Below are positions 5,664 to 6,816 of a DNA stretch of 6,816 nt, in pieces. This DNA comes from an uncultured Ruminococcus sp. (lineage in GTDB: Bacteria; Bacillota; Clostridia; Oscillospirales; Acutalibacteraceae). The notes below the pieces were generated by a model. It ran no database searches, was not told the DNA's origin, and saw only the letters and a list, made by a program, of their open reading frames with translations. The position numbers and the translations under genes were made by a program. Location: contig CACYDD010000162.1 of assembly GCA_902773065.1 (NCBI GenBank), positions 1-6,816 of the forward strand, written 5' to 3'. Position 1 is the stretch's first letter, and every line of letters starts with the position of its first letter.

Positions 5664-6188
5664 ATGGAACTGATACCAAGTTTTTCGGTAGATCATACCG
5701 CCATTGTTCCGGGTATTTTCATCAGCCGTCAGGATCAAGTGGAAAGCGGAGTACTTACAACTTATGACATCAGGCTTACAAGACCGAACAAGGAGCCGGC
5801 AATTGATGTAGCGGCAATGCATTCGCTTGAACATATTATTGCTACCTTTCTGCGGAATGAACCCGACTGGAAAGAAGAAATCATCTACTGGGGGCCAATG
5901 GGATGTCTTACAGGATTTTACCTGATTTTGAAAGGAAGCCGTACACCGGAAGAAATTTATGATTTAATATTAAAGGCTTTTCGCTTTGTGGAACATTCGC
6001 AGAGTGTTCCGGGTGCTACCGCTAAAAACTGCGGGAACTATCGGATGCACAACCTGGAAATGGCCAAATGGTATTCTGCCAGATTCGCAGACTATCTTAC
6101 CGAGAACTCCGACAAACCTGAAATTTTCGAGTATCCCCAAACCCAAAGACTGGTCACGGACGAAGGACAACAGTTCTATGATTCGTAA
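5664..6188 (+). CDS. luxS: S-ribosylhomocysteine lyase LuxS
   Basis: 174 residues, close to the family's usual 155-172. ATG 5664 is chosen because the AAGGAGAGA ribosome site (5650-5658) lies inside the alternative start region at 5646. LuxS splits S-ribosylhomocysteine into homocysteine and 4,5-dihydroxy-2,3-pentanedione, the precursor of autoinducer-2, in the activated methyl cycle of the cytoplasm. All key residues are present: the metal motif HSLEH (H53, E56, H57), catalytic Cys81 in GPMGCLTGFYL, and the third metal ligand Cys123 in CGNYRMHNLEMAKWY. The N-terminal SFSVDHTAIVPG and the GVLTTYDIRLTRPN strand also fit. It is monocistronic, between its own promoter and a strong terminator; no pfs (mtnN) or metabolic partner gene is adjacent. 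Whether the cell uses AI-2 as a signal cannot be told. Confidence 0.97.
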   Translation: MELIPSFSVDHTAIVPGIFISRQDQVESGVLTTYDIRLTRPNKEPAIDVAAMHSLEHIIATFLRNEPDWKEEIIYWGPMGCLTGFYLILKGSRTPEEIYDLILKAFRFVEHSQSVPGATAKNCGNYRMHNLEMAKWYSARFADYLTENSDKPEIFEYPQTQRLVTDEGQQFYDS

Positions 6189-6269
6189 TGTGTTGCTTGG
6201 AAACTGTCAGATTCATAAGGCACATGAATGTTCCGCTTCGCCTATATCCATCATACCGTCCCTGCGTTG

Positions 6270-6323
6270 AAAATAACCAAAATCGGCAGACATTCATTTT
6301 CAGAATGTCTGCTTGTTATTTTT
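6270..6323 (+). terminator. Strong intrinsic terminator after luxS
   Basis: A perfect 10-bp stem (GCAGACATTC 6286-6295 with GAATGTCTGC 6303-6312, 7-base loop) is flanked by AAAATAAC and GTTATTTT, which extend the pairing and give a T-tract. It begins about 80 bases after the luxS stop. Confidence 0.9.
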
Positions 6324-6384
6324 AACTGAAATTTTCAAATGTGTTGTGAAAAGGCACCAATTCATTTTTTTCGATGAAAGATAT

Positions 6385-6480
6385 GACAATTAATACTGCC
6401 TTACCGCCACGCCTCTCTGACGAAAAAGCCGGCTTCTCCCCTGAAAGGGCAATGTCGTCAACTTAAGATTTATGTTTTCT
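6385..6480. repeat. Fragment resembling an interspersed repeat of gut Firmicutes
   Basis: The GC-rich block from about 6400 to 6460 (reading on the minus strand TTAAGTTGACGACATTGCCC, a CCTTTCAGGGG hairpin, AAGCCGGCTT palindrome, then CGTCAGAGAGGCGTGGCGG) contrasts with the AT-rich DNA on both sides and reads in no frame as a credible protein. From memory, similar non-coding blocks with small GC-rich hairpins recur in gut Clostridia and are often mistaken for short genes. I cannot see a second copy or terminal repeats in this window, so boundaries are approximate. Confidence 0.4.
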
Positions 6481-6608
6481 GCGTCGAGGGTTAGAACGGT
6501 TGGGACGAATGGGAACAATGGAATGTTGTATTTCGGAATAAATAAACTTGCGTATCTTTTTTGTTCAAGTTTTGAAACGATGAATAACTGTACAACTTTT
6601 TCAGCTAA

Positions 6609-6779
6609 AACAGAAATGGTTGTATTGATATTTGCCTTATTATACTGATATTTATTTGTCAATAGGTTATTTTCTTAGACGTTTATTATCGTTGCAACGA
6701 AAAAGGTTGTTACGGCTGTGGCAAAGGCTGTTCAGACGGCGGCTGCTACTCAAAAGAGGTAACACAAGTTATCTTATAA
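6609..6779 (+). pseudogene. Decayed small membrane/Cys-rich protein gene, FeoB-associated-like
   Basis: A frame between stops at 6606 and 6777 is broken by one TAG (6663-6665). The first half is very hydrophobic (IDICLIILIFICQ), the second half (6666-6776) is VIFLDVYYRC followed by a cluster with five cysteines, C-x4-C-x2-C-x3-C-x4-C (NEKGCYGCGKGCSDGGC). One membrane helix followed by a short glycine/cysteine tail is the build of the small FeoB-associated Cys-rich proteins found near ferrous-iron transport genes. There is no usable ATG, GTG or TTG start and no ribosome site in frame, so the gene is not intact; the repeat-like block upstream may have removed its 5' end. No feo gene is within the window. 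Identity is uncertain. Confidence 0.3.
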
Positions 6780-6816
6780 AATAGTCAGTAGCTCCGATAA
6801 ATTATCAATAACAAAA

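Larger units (their letters stand above)
6189..6816. other. Region after luxS without an intact gene
   Basis: These 628 bases hold the luxS terminator, a repeat-like GC-rich block, AT-rich DNA and the decayed Cys-rich frame described separately. A 90-codon minus-strand frame (6390-6662) begins with TTG without a ribosome site and runs through the repeat-like block, so I do not accept it as a gene. A perfect 10-bp palindrome CGTTGCAACG sits at 6690-6699. Confidence 0.6.

Noticed and set aside
6217..6321. Short plus-strand frame starting at ATG 6222 after luxS
   Set aside because: No ribosome site, and it reads through the luxS terminator stem.
6390..6662. 90-codon minus-strand frame across the repeat-like block
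   Set aside because: Starts with TTG, has no ribosome site, and its C-terminal half is translation of the GC-rich repeat-like block.

Overview
The window looks like chromosome from a low-to-moderate-GC Firmicute, most likely a gut Clostridia of the Ruminococcus/Oscillospiraceae type. Reasons are the strong AGGAGG ribosome binding sites, near-consensus TTGACA/TATAAT promoters, an ammonium transporter with a fused PII domain, a Clostridia-style luxS, and an interspersed-repeat-like fragment of a kind I associate with gut Firmicutes. The genus is an inference from style, not a database match.

Left part (1-2120, plus strand). The 3' end of an Amt ammonium channel fused to a GlnB/PII sensor domain ends in a hairpin terminator. 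A 230-residue Nudix hydrolase follows with its own promoter; its N-terminal half resembles a family I inorganic pyrophosphatase that has lost acidic residues. Next comes an 84-residue HMA-type metal-binding protein (CopZ-like) with a near-perfect promoter, closed by a bidirectional terminator facing the next gene.

Middle part (2174-4927, minus strand). Four genes are transcribed leftwards, read in order: a coiled-coil protein with a GIY-YIG-like C-terminal domain, an 80-residue zinc-ribbon protein 24 bases behind it, a four-helix membrane protein whose soluble N-terminus carries a 19-residue tandem repeat, and a wHTH-WYL-WCX regulator. An XRE repressor-like gene (5114-5458, plus) is divergent from the first of these. 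The shared 186-base intergenic region has a strong minus-strand promoter flanked by a direct repeat AATGCT(T/A)ATA, a good candidate operator. The combination of XRE regulator, possible nuclease, zinc ribbon, membrane protein and WYL regulator is not a named system I know. It has the look of an accessory, possibly defence-related, cassette, but no function is proven by the sequence.

Right part (5580-6816, plus). A complete luxS gene (S-ribosylhomocysteine lyase, activated methyl cycle and AI-2 precursor) has a consensus promoter and a very strong terminator. The last ~490 bases carry no intact gene: there is a fragment of a repeat-like element and then a decayed reading frame with a hydrophobic stretch followed by five cysteines, resembling the small FeoB-associated Cys-rich proteins.
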